From Marilutibacter aestuarii (GTDB lineage: Bacteria; Pseudomonadota; Gammaproteobacteria; Xanthomonadales; Xanthomonadaceae), in NCBI RefSeq assembly GCF_006546775.1, contig NZ_VICE01000084.1, positions 27,419 to 91,418 of the forward strand: a DNA stretch of 64,000 bases, written 5' to 3'. Below, piece by piece: positions 49,894 through 57,571 of this stretch. The notes beneath the pieces were generated by a model. It was not told where the DNA came from, searched no databases, and was given only the letters and a program-made list of their open reading frames with translations. How positions within the stretch are numbered: position 1 is the first letter of the stretch; the number at the start of each line of letters is the position of its first letter. Both the position numbers and the translations under genes were made by a program.

Positions 49894-50352
49894 TCATTCC
49901 GCCTCGAGCTTGCGATGCATCCGCGCATAGTCCTTGCGGTACTTCGCGGCCAGTCGGGTCTTCTGCGTGTCGTCCAGGATCTTGCCGGAGACCTGGAAGA
50001 ACTTTTTCTCCTCCTCACGCAGGTGGTGGTGGACCTCGTGCGACAGCTCCCTCGCTTTCTCGAGCCATGCCTCGCCATCGGTCTCCAGCGCCTGCACGTC
50101 GGCCACGAGCTCGTCGATCTGGTGGTGCTCGTGCAGCGCATGCCGGCTGGAGTCCAGGCCCATGTCCTCCATCAGCATCGGCACGTAGAGGTAACGCTCC
50201 TCGGCGGCCTCGTGGGCCTCGAGTTCGATGCGCAGTTCGCGAAACAGGTCGATGCGGGCCTGGGTGCCCGCCTTGGTACGCAGCAACCTGCGCAGGAGCG
50301 ATCGCTGGATCTCGTGGCTCTCGCGCAGGGCGTCGTAAATGGTTTCGCTCAT
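49894..50352 (-). CDS. Hemerythrin-like (HHE) protein
   Basis: 152 residues of a four-helix hemerythrin HHE domain. Likely iron ligands: His13 (ALRESHEIQRSLL), His47/Glu51 (ELEAHEAAEERYL), His76 or His77 (ALHEHHQIDELVA) and His109/Glu113 (SHEVHHHLREEEKKFF). It binds a di-iron centre; relatives sense or store oxygen, nitric oxide or iron. The C-terminus DDTQKTRLAAKYRKDYARMH is basic. It is divergent from the glycine-zipper gene. Confidence 0.87.
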   Translation of the reverse strand: MSETIYDALRESHEIQRSLLRRLLRTKAGTQARIDLFRELRIELEAHEAAEERYLYVPMLMEDMGLDSSRHALHEHHQIDELVADVQALETDGEAWLEKARELSHEVHHHLREEEKKFFQVSGKILDDTQKTRLAAKYRKDYARMHRKLEAE

Positions 50353-50681
50353 TGGGGTCGTTCCCTTTTAGGTTCGCTGCGAGCGTAGCGGGGGTGTCGT
50401 CAAGGCCATGCGCAGGTGCGCCTGCGGGTGCAAGCGCTGGCGTGAAGCGGGCGGGGTGCGGATGCGATCCCATGCACGCGGCCTACACCCGCTTGAATGG
50501 CAGGCAACCGATTCGCGCGCGCCGACCCGTTCAGGCGTTGAATTCACGACCGCCTCATCGCGGCCCTTGCAACGTGCGCCTCGCAGGTGCCCCAAGGCCG
50601 CGCGGTACAACAAGCACAACATCGCGACAAGACGGCCGGGTCCTGCCTTTTCCTTTCCCCACGAAACCCAGGAGCACGAAC
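50353..50681. other. Divergent intergenic region
   Basis: 329 bases between the hemerythrin and glycine-zipper genes. No gene of recognised family. Contains TTGAATTCACG (50537-50547), an AT-rich spot that could belong to a promoter. Both flanking genes have strong ribosome sites. Confidence 0.45.
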
Positions 50682-51143
50682 ATGAGCGACATCAAGAAGG
50701 ACCACAGCATTGGCGAGGGCACAGGTGCGGTCACCGGCGCGGTGACGGGCGCGGTCGTTGGCTCGGCCGCGGGGCCGGTCGGAAGCGCGGTGGGTGCGGT
50801 GGTCGGTGGCGTGGTCGGCGCCAAGGCGGGGGGCGCGGTCGCCGAGGCCGTCAATCCCACCGAGTACGTCGACCATTTCCGCAGCCGGTACCAGGCGGCC
50901 GACTACTACGACGACCGCCGCGAATGGCGCGATTACGAGCCGGCGTACCGCCACAGCTACGAAGCCTACAACCGTTACCCGGGCGAGCGCTTCGACGACA
51001 TCGAGGACAAGCTCGAGCGTGAATGGGCCGAAACCCGCGCCGAATCGCGCCTGGCCTGGGCCGAGGCGCGCGATGCCGCCCGCGACGGCTGGCATTACAT
51101 CGAGCGCCGGGTGCCGGGCGACTTCGACCGCGACGGCCGCTGA
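50682..51143 (+). CDS. Glycine-zipper domain protein, stress type
   Basis: 153 residues. About 12-58 is a glycine zipper (GTGAVTGAVTGAVVGSAAGP, GAVVGGVVGAKAGGAVAEAV) able to insert in or associate with membranes. The rest is highly charged and Tyr/Arg/Asp-rich (EYVDHFRSRYQAADYYDDRR, AYRHSYEAYNRYPGERFDDI) with a final amphipathic helix (EREWAETRAESRLAWAEARD). Similar proteins are annotated as stress or envelope-associated hypothetical proteins. Excellent ribosome site (CCAGGAGCACGAAC). A terminator follows. Confidence 0.8.
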   Translation: MSDIKKDHSIGEGTGAVTGAVTGAVVGSAAGPVGSAVGAVVGGVVGAKAGGAVAEAVNPTEYVDHFRSRYQAADYYDDRREWRDYEPAYRHSYEAYNRYPGERFDDIEDKLEREWAETRAESRLAWAEARDAARDGWHYIERRVPGDFDRDGR

Positions 51144-51212
51144 GCCAGCTTGCCGAAGGCGCCGCCAGAGCGCCCGGCATGAGGTCGGTCCATCTTGCTT
51201 GCCCCCACGCAT

Positions 51213-51240
51213 GCCCCGGCCATCGGCCGGGGCTTTTTGT
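51213..51240 (+). terminator. Rho-independent terminator after the glycine-zipper gene
   Basis: GCCCCGGCC-ATC-GGCCGGGGCTTTTTGT, a perfect nine-pair stem and a T run. Confidence 0.9.
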
Positions 51241-51341
51241 TGTCGCGGGCCTGCGCGGTGTCCTGGCCTCCACTCGCGCTCCACCTGCCATCAGGGAAGC
51301 TGTAGGCCCCGACACCACGGCATAGAGAAAAAGGGACGCCC

Positions 51342-51854
51342 ATGACACGCGAGACACCCCCGGAAACCGTTACCGGCCTCGACCTCGAACGCTACCTCGG
51401 CACCTGGTTCGAGATCGCACGCCTGCCGATGCGCCACGAGCCCGAGGACTACACCGACATCTCAGCCCACTACAGCCTCAAGGCGGATGGAAAAGTCCGC
51501 GTGCAGAACCGGGCGCTCGACGGCAAGGGTGAATTGCAGGAGTCGATCGGCGAGGCGAGCATGGTGGCGCCGCATGATGCCAGCCGCCTGGAAGTGACGT
51601 TCCTGCCCGAAGGCCTGCGCTGGATTCCCTTCACCAAGGGCGATTACTGGGTGTTGCGCATCGAGCCCGATTACAGCGTGGCCCTGGTCGGGAGTCCCGA
51701 TCGCGACTACCTCTGGCTGTTGGCGCGCCAGCCGGCGATGGGTCCGGCCAAGCGCCAGGATTTCCTCGCCACCGCCCGCGAGCAGGGGTACCGCCTCGAC
51801 GCATTGATCGATACGCCGCATACCGGGCGGCCCACCGCCGAACCCACGGTCTAG
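51342..51854 (+). CDS. Bacterial lipocalin (Blc-like)
   Basis: 170 residues with lipocalin motif LERYLGTWFEIARLPMRHEP near the N-terminus, ISAHYSLKADGKVRVQNRAL, GLRWIPFTKGDYWVLRIEPD and YSVALVGSPDRDYLWLLARQ. Eight-stranded barrel binding lipids. E. coli Blc is an outer-membrane lipoprotein; here no signal peptide or lipobox is seen, so a cytosolic form is implied (or a start upstream has been missed). A ribosome site, AAAAAGGGACGCCC, stands before ATG 51342. It may help repair membrane lipid under stress. Confidence 0.88.
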   Translation: MTRETPPETVTGLDLERYLGTWFEIARLPMRHEPEDYTDISAHYSLKADGKVRVQNRALDGKGELQESIGEASMVAPHDASRLEVTFLPEGLRWIPFTKGDYWVLRIEPDYSVALVGSPDRDYLWLLARQPAMGPAKRQDFLATAREQGYRLDALIDTPHTGRPTAEPTV

Positions 51855-51884
51855 GCAGGACGGACGCGCTTGACCTGCAGGCGA

Positions 51885-51910
51885 TAAAAAAGCCGCATTG
51901 CTGCGGCTGT
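51885..51910 (-). terminator. Rho-independent terminator on the minus strand
   Basis: Read on the minus strand: AGCCGCA-GCAA-TGCGGCT followed by TTTTTTA. It is strong and points left, so it should end a minus-strand transcript coming from about 51.9-52.6 kb. On the plus strand it lacks a T run. Confidence 0.85.
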
Positions 51911-52000
51911 CGAACCGTCCGGGGCTGGCTGCAGCGCCGGAAGCAAGACGGGATTCGGCCCCGGGGTGGGGCAGGCCGGGGCCCGGACGGCCCCGCGGCC

Positions 52001-52195
52001 TCATCCCGTCGAATGCCGCCGCGTCGGGGGAGAGCACGGCGGATAGGAGAGAAAGGTCTTCGCGCCGAACACGCGTAGCCGCCGTCCGTGGGCGTGCCCG
52101 GCCCGGGTCGCGACCGCGGATCCGTGTGGCCGGTGGAGCCTGGCCTCCACGGGTGGGCGGGGCGGCATGGGGTGCACGTGCGGCGCAGGGTTCAT
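52001..52195 (-). CDS. Possible small protein (64 residues), unknown
   Basis: Open frame of 65 codons from ATG 52195, with AAAGGAC five bases before it, followed 91 bases later by a strong minus-strand terminator. About 83% of its codons end in G or C, normal for this genome. The protein is Pro/His/Arg-rich (MNPAPHVHPMPPRPPVEARL, then LRVFGAKTFLSYPPCSPPTR) and matches no family I know. The ribosome site and the terminator favour a real short gene, or an untranslated RNA; composition alone does not settle it. Confidence 0.4.
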   Translation of the reverse strand: MNPAPHVHPMPPRPPVEARLHRPHGSAVATRAGHAHGRRLRVFGAKTFLSYPPCSPPTRRHSTG

Positions 52196-52752
52196 TGCAT
52201 GTCCTTTGCGAACGGGTTCCGACCACCGCTTTCGCTCCCGAGGCGAAAGACTGGCGTGGGGGATTCCGCCGCGTTCCGTGTGGCGGGTCGGCGGCGGCGA
52301 AGCACCTATCGCACCCCCCGTCGACACCGACTTTGGCAGATCGCTGGAAGGCGCGGAAGTTCGCTTTGCGGATAAGCTGATTCAGAATCCGCATCAGCAC
52401 GTCCAGGTGGCGCAGTGGGCTCGGCGGGGTCGCGCGCCACGGGGACGGCATGCAAGCGCAAGGCATTCGCGCGGGCACATGCCGCGGGGGATCGCGTCGC
52501 GCCATCGACACCGCGCGGTCGTCGGCATCCGCGCCAGCGGCTGGACGCGATCGATAAGCGCCTGCCTGGCATCAGCGACCGGCTGCGACAGCCGGGTGAC
52601 CGGGAGCCTGACGCGCCGGGCAGGTGAACGCCCGCTGCACGACGCGCCCGCCGTGCCGGCCCCGCGCGCCGTGGGGGCCTTTGCTTCACCGCTCTATGAC
52701 GAACACGCCGCCACGATGAAGCGTCTTTCGATATCGCGGTGGAACGTTGGCA
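52196..52752. other. Intergenic region before the UbiB-like gene
   Basis: 557 bases. No supported ORF. It contains CGAGGCGAAAG and GCTTTCGCTC segments near 52229-52250 forming an imperfect hairpin, and GCGGAT..AATCCGC inverted repeat at about 52369-52392 that could be an operator. It must hold promoters for a minus-strand unit and for the gene at 52753. Confidence 0.4.
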
Positions 52753-54447
52753 ATGCAGGAACCGAACACAGAAGCGGCGCCGGCGGAACACCGTGCCGAC
52801 GGCCTTGCGCACAAGGCACGGGTGGTGCGCTTCCTGTTGCGCCATCGCAATTCCGGCCTGTTCTCGGGCCTCGTCGTCGACGACGGCGACATCGATGGTG
52901 ACATCGAGGCAGGGGCCCCGGAGCAGTTCGCGAAGGAACTCGAATCCCTTGGCCCGACCTTCATCAAGCTGGGCCAGATGCTGTCGACGCGGCCGGACAT
53001 CGTACCCCCGGCCTATGCCAGTGCGCTCGAACGCATGCAGGACGACGTGGCGCCGGTGCCCTTCGCGCAGGTCCAACGCACCGTGGAAGAAGAGCTGGGC
53101 GTTCGCATCGGAAAGGCCTTCGGCAGCTTCGATGAGACCCCGCTGGGTTGCGCTTCGCTGGCGCAGGTGCATCGCGCGACCCTGCGCGACGGCACGCCCG
53201 TCGCGGTCAAGGTGCAGAAGCCCGACATTGCCCGCCAGCTGCGCTCGGACCTGGACATGCTCGACGGACTGGCGAGCGCCGCGGACCGCCTTACCGACGT
53301 CGGTGGCAGCGTGCGCTTCGCCGACTGGCTGGACGAGTTCCGCAAGGCCCTGATGGCCGAACTGGACTACGTCGCGGAAGCCGAGAACCTGGAACGCTTC
53401 GGCGACCACCTGGCGCCGTATCCGGAACTCGAGGTGCCGCGCCCCGTGTGGGACTACACCCGTCGCCGCGTGCTGACGATGCAGCTCGTCGACGGTACCC
53501 ACGTCGGCCGCATTTCCGGCGTCAGGCGGACCGAGGAATCGATGGCGCCGCTGGCGCGTGCGCTCGTCCGCGCCTACCTGGACCAGGTGTTCGTACACGG
53601 CGAGATCCACGCCGACCCACATCCCGGAAACCTTCGCGTGACCGCCGACGGGCGCCTGGCGATCTTCGACCTGGGCATGGTCGCCAACGTGCCGCCGCGC
53701 CAGCGCGACCGCTTGATGAAGCTTCTGTTCGCGGCCGTCGACGGCCGTGGCGAGCAGGTCGCCGATGAGTTGATCGGCCTGAGCACGCGGCTTGCCGACT
53801 TCGACGCGTCGCGGTTCATGCGCGAGGTGTCGCAGCTCATCAGCCGCTACGCCGCCCATGCGGGGTCCATGTCGGAAGGACGCGTGGTCCTGGAGATGGT
53901 GCGCATCTCCGCCTCCACCGGCCTGCGCACGCCGCCCGAGCTGAGCTTGCTGGGAAAGACATTGTTCAACCTGGATGCGGTGTGCCAGCAGCTCTCGCCC
54001 GAGCTCGACACCCAGTCGCTGGTGGAGGACCACCTGCAGCACGTCATGAAGGCGCGCCTGCGCAAGTCTCTGTCCTCGCCCAACCTCGCGGCCGAGATGA
54101 TGGAGATCCAGGCCTTGTTGCGCGACGGGCCGCGTCGCCTGACCGACATCCTGTCGCTGCTGGCGGAGAACCGCATGCAGGTGCGCATGACCGGCCTGGA
54201 AGAGTCGCACCTGATGGAGAACCTGCAAAAGATCGCCAACCGCATCTGCGCCGGCGCGATCACCGCGGCGCTGATACTCGCGTCCTCGATGATGATGGAC
54301 GTTCGAGTGGGGCCGATGCTCTGGGGGTATCCGGCGATTGCCCTGCTGCTGTTCCTGCTGGCGGCCGGCATGGGCGTCGCGATCGTCGCGAGTGCCTTCT
54401 TCGGCGACCGGCGCGCACCCCGCCGGGAAGAGCGCCCGCCCGGCTAG
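52753..54447 (+). CDS. ABC1/UbiB-family atypical kinase
   Basis: 564 residues. UbiB/ABC1 signatures: GPTFIKLGQMLSTRPDIVP (KxGQ motif, 72-75), LAQVHRATLRDGTPVAVKVQ (the Ala-rich loop and catalytic Lys), VFVHGEIHADPHPGNLRVTA and AIFDLGMVANVPPRQRD (metal Asp). The C-terminus has two hydrophobic helices (AGAITAALILASSMMMDV; YPAIALLLFLLAAGMGVAIV). In E. coli, UbiB takes part in ubiquinone synthesis as an ATPase. Here it is not next to ubiE or ubiJ but inside a stress-type cluster, so it is probably a second, AarF-like paralogue. ATG 52753 lies eight bases after GGAAC. Confidence 0.88.
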   Translation: MQEPNTEAAPAEHRADGLAHKARVVRFLLRHRNSGLFSGLVVDDGDIDGDIEAGAPEQFAKELESLGPTFIKLGQMLSTRPDIVPPAYASALERMQDDVAPVPFAQVQRTVEEELGVRIGKAFGSFDETPLGCASLAQVHRATLRDGTPVAVKVQKPDIARQLRSDLDMLDGLASAADRLTDVGGSVRFADWLDEFRKALMAELDYVAEAENLERFGDHLAPYPELEVPRPVWDYTRRRVLTMQLVDGTHVGRISGVRRTEESMAPLARALVRAYLDQVFVHGEIHADPHPGNLRVTADGRLAIFDLGMVANVPPRQRDRLMKLLFAAVDGRGEQVADELIGLSTRLADFDASRFMREVSQLISRYAAHAGSMSEGRVVLEMVRISASTGLRTPPELSLLGKTLFNLDAVCQQLSPELDTQSLVEDHLQHVMKARLRKSLSSPNLAAEMMEIQALLRDGPRRLTDILSLLAENRMQVRMTGLEESHLMENLQKIANRICAGAITAALILASSMMMDVRVGPMLWGYPAIALLLFLLAAGMGVAIVASAFFGDRRAPRREERPPG

Positions 54448-54490
54448 GCAATTGCGCGGAGCAGCCTCAGGACACATCCAAGGAGCGACC

Positions 54491-55627
54491 ATGGCAAGCA
54501 CAAAGCGCGCAAAGAAGACACGTGCCCCGGAGACGGTGGGCGAGGCGAAGAAGAAGGCAGGCAAAGCCATGAAGCCGGCCCCGGCCGTGAAAGCCCCCCG
54601 AACGACCGCTTCCAATCCGTCCGCCGCATCCCGCCAGACCGCAGGGCCGGCATCGCGCACCGCCGAAGCGGTCGCCCGCCGGCAGCGCGGCCTGCAGGCG
54701 AAGGCACGCAAGGCCAACAAGGCGGCGCATGCGGCTCGGTCGAAAGGCGACGCCGCGGTCCAGGCGGGCGCGAGACGGCAACCCGAACCGCCGATGCCCG
54801 CCCAGCACCTGGACAAGCCGGGCCTGGAACATGACCTGGACCTGGCGCCCCGCTTCCGCGCGCCCGACTATCGCGGCAGCGGCAAGCTCGAGGGCATGAA
54901 GGCCATCGTCACCGGCGGCGACTCGGGGATTGGTCGCGCTGTCGCGGTGCTGTTCGCGCGCGAAGGCGCGGATGTCGCGGTCTTCTACCTGGACGAGCAT
55001 GCCGACGCGCGCGAAACCGCGGAGGCGGTGGAGGCCGAGGGGCGTACGTGCCACCTGCATGCAGGCGACGTCAAGGACAGCCGCTTCTGCAAGCGAGCGG
55101 TCGACAAGGCCGTCAAGCAGCTCGGCGGCCTGGACGTCCTGGTCAACAACGCCGCGTTCCAGCAGCACGTGGAGCGCCTGGAGGACCTCGGCGACGCCCA
55201 GCTGGAGGAAACCCTGGGCACCAACATCGCCGGCTACTTCCACATGGCGCGCGCCGCGTTGCCACACCTGGGGCAGGGGGCGAGCATCATCAACACCGGC
55301 TCGGAGACTGCATTGTTCGGCAGCAAGGCCCTGCTCGACTACGCCTCGACCAAGGGTGCCATCCATGCCTTCACCCTCAGCCTGGCCAGCCAACTGCTGC
55401 CGCGCGGCATCCGCGTCAACGCGGTTGCGCCGGGGCCGGTGTGGACGCCGCTGAACCCGGCCGACCGCGATGCCGCGGACGTCGCGACTTTCGGCGAGGA
55501 CAGTGACATGGGCCGTCCGGCGCAGCCCGAGGAGATCTCGCCGGCCTATGTGTTCCTGGCCTCACCGGTCATGTCCTCCTACATCAGCGGCGTCGTGTTG
55601 CCGGTGATGGGTGGGCCGCGCGGATGA
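54491..55627 (+). CDS. Short-chain dehydrogenase with histone H1-like N-terminal tail
   Basis: 378 residues. Residues 1-95 are Lys/Ala/Pro/Arg-rich (STKRAKKTRAPETVGEAKKK, KARKANKAAHAARSKG), like H1 or AlgP-type tails, probably disordered and able to bind nucleic acid or polyanions. The SDR domain begins near 130: KAIVTGGDSGIGRAVAVLFA (NAD(P) loop), DVLVNNAAFQQHV, the catalytic Ser in IINTGSETALFGS and YASTKGAIHAFTLSL with catalytic Tyr and Lys. It resembles YghA/general stress oxidoreductases. Strong ribosome site (CCAAGGAGCGACC). The tail is an unusual addition. Confidence 0.87.
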   Translation: MASTKRAKKTRAPETVGEAKKKAGKAMKPAPAVKAPRTTASNPSAASRQTAGPASRTAEAVARRQRGLQAKARKANKAAHAARSKGDAAVQAGARRQPEPPMPAQHLDKPGLEHDLDLAPRFRAPDYRGSGKLEGMKAIVTGGDSGIGRAVAVLFAREGADVAVFYLDEHADARETAEAVEAEGRTCHLHAGDVKDSRFCKRAVDKAVKQLGGLDVLVNNAAFQQHVERLEDLGDAQLEETLGTNIAGYFHMARAALPHLGQGASIINTGSETALFGSKALLDYASTKGAIHAFTLSLASQLLPRGIRVNAVAPGPVWTPLNPADRDAADVATFGEDSDMGRPAQPEEISPAYVFLASPVMSSYISGVVLPVMGGPRG

Positions 55628-55652
55628 GCGCCCCGGGGCAGGGAGGTGTCCA

Positions 55653-55985
55653 GTGGAAGGCGTCGAGCTGATCGGCTGGAGCGCTTCGGGCATCCTGCTC
55701 GCGACCCTGGGGCGCGAAGTGCGCGTCCAGTGGAAGGAGCGCAGGACCGACGGCGTGTCTTCGTGGCTGTTCCTGGGGCAGATGGCCGCCAGCCTGGGTT
55801 TCACGATCTACAGCGCACTGATCGGCAACGCCGTCTTCGTGCTGACGAATGCCGCGCTGCTGTTGACCGCGATCGCCGGCCAGCTCATCTACCGTCGCAA
55901 CCTGAAGCTCGAGAGGGAGCGCGAAGCGGCGGGCGGGAATGCGTCGCGGCAGGATGAAGAAGCCAACGGTACGGACGAGGCGTAA
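55653..55985 (+). CDS. SemiSWEET/PQ-loop-like small membrane protein
   Basis: 110 residues from GTG 55653, six bases after GGGAGG. Three hydrophobic segments: GVELIGWSASGILLATLGRE, GVSSWLFLGQMAASLGFTIY and AVFVLTNAALLLTAIAGQLI, with a basic loop QWKERRTDGVSSW. The order and the S-x-W-L-F-L-G-Q, S-L-G-F-x-I-Y-S patterns resemble SemiSWEET/MtN3 triple-helix bundles, which form dimeric sugar transporters. Assignment is moderate. The charged C-terminus (REREAAGGNASRQDEEANGT) is not part of the fold. It lies 26 bases after the SDR gene. Confidence 0.65.
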   Translation: MEGVELIGWSASGILLATLGREVRVQWKERRTDGVSSWLFLGQMAASLGFTIYSALIGNAVFVLTNAALLLTAIAGQLIYRRNLKLEREREAAGGNASRQDEEANGTDEA

Positions 55986-56052
55986 GGCGTGCCACGGCAA
56001 CGCCGCCGCGGCACCTGCATTCGCCCAGGGGTGTCGCCCGGGGTGCGATGCG

Positions 56053-56469
56053 TCAGTTGTGGGGTACGGCGACGCCCTTCATCAACTGGTCGGCCGACCG
56101 TGTCTCGCCGCTGTGCGCGAAGTCGGCCAGCGACACGATCCCCACCAGGTCCTTGTCGCGGCTGACGACCGGCAGGCGCCTGACCTGGAGCTCGGCCATG
56201 TTGCGCGCCACGTCGTCCACGTCCTGGTCCTGGTAGCAGTAGCGCACCTGGGGGTTCATCACCTGGCTCACCGTCGCGTCGGCACCCAGGCCACGGGCGA
56301 TGCCGCGAATGGTGATGTCGCGGTCGGTGATCATGCCGACCAGCTTGCCCTTGTCGCCGACGGGCAGGCAGCCGACGTCCTTGGCCAGCATGATATCGGC
56401 GGCGCGCTGCAGGCTCTCGTCCGGGGCGGCCAGGGCGACTTCGGTGGTCATGATTTCTGCAATCTTCAC
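56053..56469 (-). CDS. Tandem CBS-domain protein
   Basis: 138 residues from GTG 56469, with AAGGAG seven bases upstream. Two CBS units: IMTTEVALAAPDESLQRAAD to VGMITDRDITIRGIARG, and VMNPQVRYCYQDQDVDDVAR to LVGIVSLADFAHSG. CBS pairs bind adenine nucleotides; stand-alone pairs are common stress proteins of unknown target. It converges with the SemiSWEET-like gene. Confidence 0.88.
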   Translation of the reverse strand: MKIAEIMTTEVALAAPDESLQRAADIMLAKDVGCLPVGDKGKLVGMITDRDITIRGIARGLGADATVSQVMNPQVRYCYQDQDVDDVARNMAELQVRRLPVVSRDKDLVGIVSLADFAHSGETRSADQLMKGVAVPHN

Positions 56470-56617
56470 GGCGAGACTCCTTGCGGGGGATGGCGGGAGG
56501 GGGCGTGCGAGCGCCGAGGCACGATCAGTCGAACACCACGATGCACGGCCCACTGTCGCGCGTGGCCGATGAGTAAAGGGTGACAACGGACGCCGGCGCC
56601 AGCCGCGTGTTCAGGCC

Positions 56618-56845
56618 TCATTTCGCATGCCAGTCGCCATCGTCGCCTTTTTCGTACTTCTCCTTGACCGCGGCCCACGCAACGCGGTGCGAGACTTCCT
56701 CGCGGCTGGCGTCGCCCCGTCGATCGTCGGGGTCCTCGTACTGGTCCCAGGCACTGTTGTAGGCCTCCTTGTAGATTTCCTGGGCGTGCTTGGGTGTGTG
56801 GTCACGGACGCTGTCGGGCAGGTCGCTGATGCGCGCGTAAGGCAT
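56618..56845 (-). CDS. ChaB-family protein
   Basis: 75 residues. DLPDSVRDHTPKHAQEIYKE, AYNSAWDQYEDPDDRRGDAS and VSHRVAWAAVKEKYEKGDDG match ChaB, a small helical protein once linked to cation transport regulation (ChaA); in many genomes it is a stress-induced protein. GAGGAGG stands six bases before ATG 56845. Small, acidic, complete. Confidence 0.92.
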   Translation of the reverse strand: MPYARISDLPDSVRDHTPKHAQEIYKEAYNSAWDQYEDPDDRRGDASREEVSHRVAWAAVKEKYEKGDDGDWHAK

Positions 56846-57192
56846 GGTGTCCTCCTCGGTGCGGGCTGGAAGGTTTGGCGTGCGCCGGATTCGGCGGGGC
56901 ACGCGCCGACGATCCCATCGCGCGCATTAAGCAGGCGCCAAGACCGGGCGAAACGCCTGTTCCGGGCGGGCGGGCATTCAGCGCGTGGCCACCAGGCTGA
57001 ATCGGCCCGGCGCGGGGATGCGCACCCCAGCGCCTTCACGGCGCGAAGCCGTTGCAGGCCCGACACTGTGCCGATGACCGATATTGCACATGTCCCCGCC
57101 AAGTCACGTACCGGACGGTCGCGTCGGCCAGGGTGGCGCCTCGCGCCGCCGTGGACATGCCTGCGGCGGCATCCGGGCGCGGGCGGGCGCTG
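56846..57192. other. Divergent intergenic region
   Basis: 347 bases between chaB and a small hypothetical gene. No ORF of known family; the long open frames here are GC-driven. Contains the promoters of both genes, not recognisable by eye. Confidence 0.45.
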
Positions 57193-57450
57193 ATGGACCT
57201 GCCCGAGGTCGCCCGCGATTTCCCGGGCCTGGTGCGCCGCTGCGATGCCGTCGCGCAGCGCGTGCCGCAAATGCGCGTGGAGTTCGCCGAAGCATCCACG
57301 TTCCAGGCCGCTTTCGCAGCGGTGGCGTCGGCCCTGCTCGCCAACGCGGGCCGGATCGAACACGCACCCCAGGATCCGGTGGCCTACGTGCGCGGTCGCC
57401 TCGACGCGATGCTCGAGCAGTGCCCGCCAGCGCCGGACGCGCCGGCTTGA
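57193..57450 (+). CDS. Hypothetical protein, 85 residues
   Basis: Begins MDLPEVARDFPGLVRRCDAV and continues FAEASTFQAAFAAVASALLA, ending AYVRGRLDAMLEQCPPAP. Mostly helical, no membrane segment. No family recognised. The upstream bases do not show a strong ribosome site, but the codon pattern is regular and the residue order looks protein-like. It precedes the cardiolipin synthase gene by about 120 bases. Confidence 0.45.
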   Translation: MDLPEVARDFPGLVRRCDAVAQRVPQMRVEFAEASTFQAAFAAVASALLANAGRIEHAPQDPVAYVRGRLDAMLEQCPPAPDAPA

Positions 57451-57571
57451 TCGGATGCACCCGCCAGCCGGCGGGACGCGAACCGGTCGATACGGCGGCC
57501 GGTACCTGGACGCCATCCGGGGATGGTGCCACCGTCACACTCCACTTGCGGCGACAGGGGCGCCCGAGACC

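Noticed and set aside
50682..51143. Longer reading of the glycine-zipper gene from 50067
   Set aside because: The upstream part overlaps the hemerythrin gene and its translation is Arg/Pro-rich noise; the start at 50682 has a near-perfect ribosome site.
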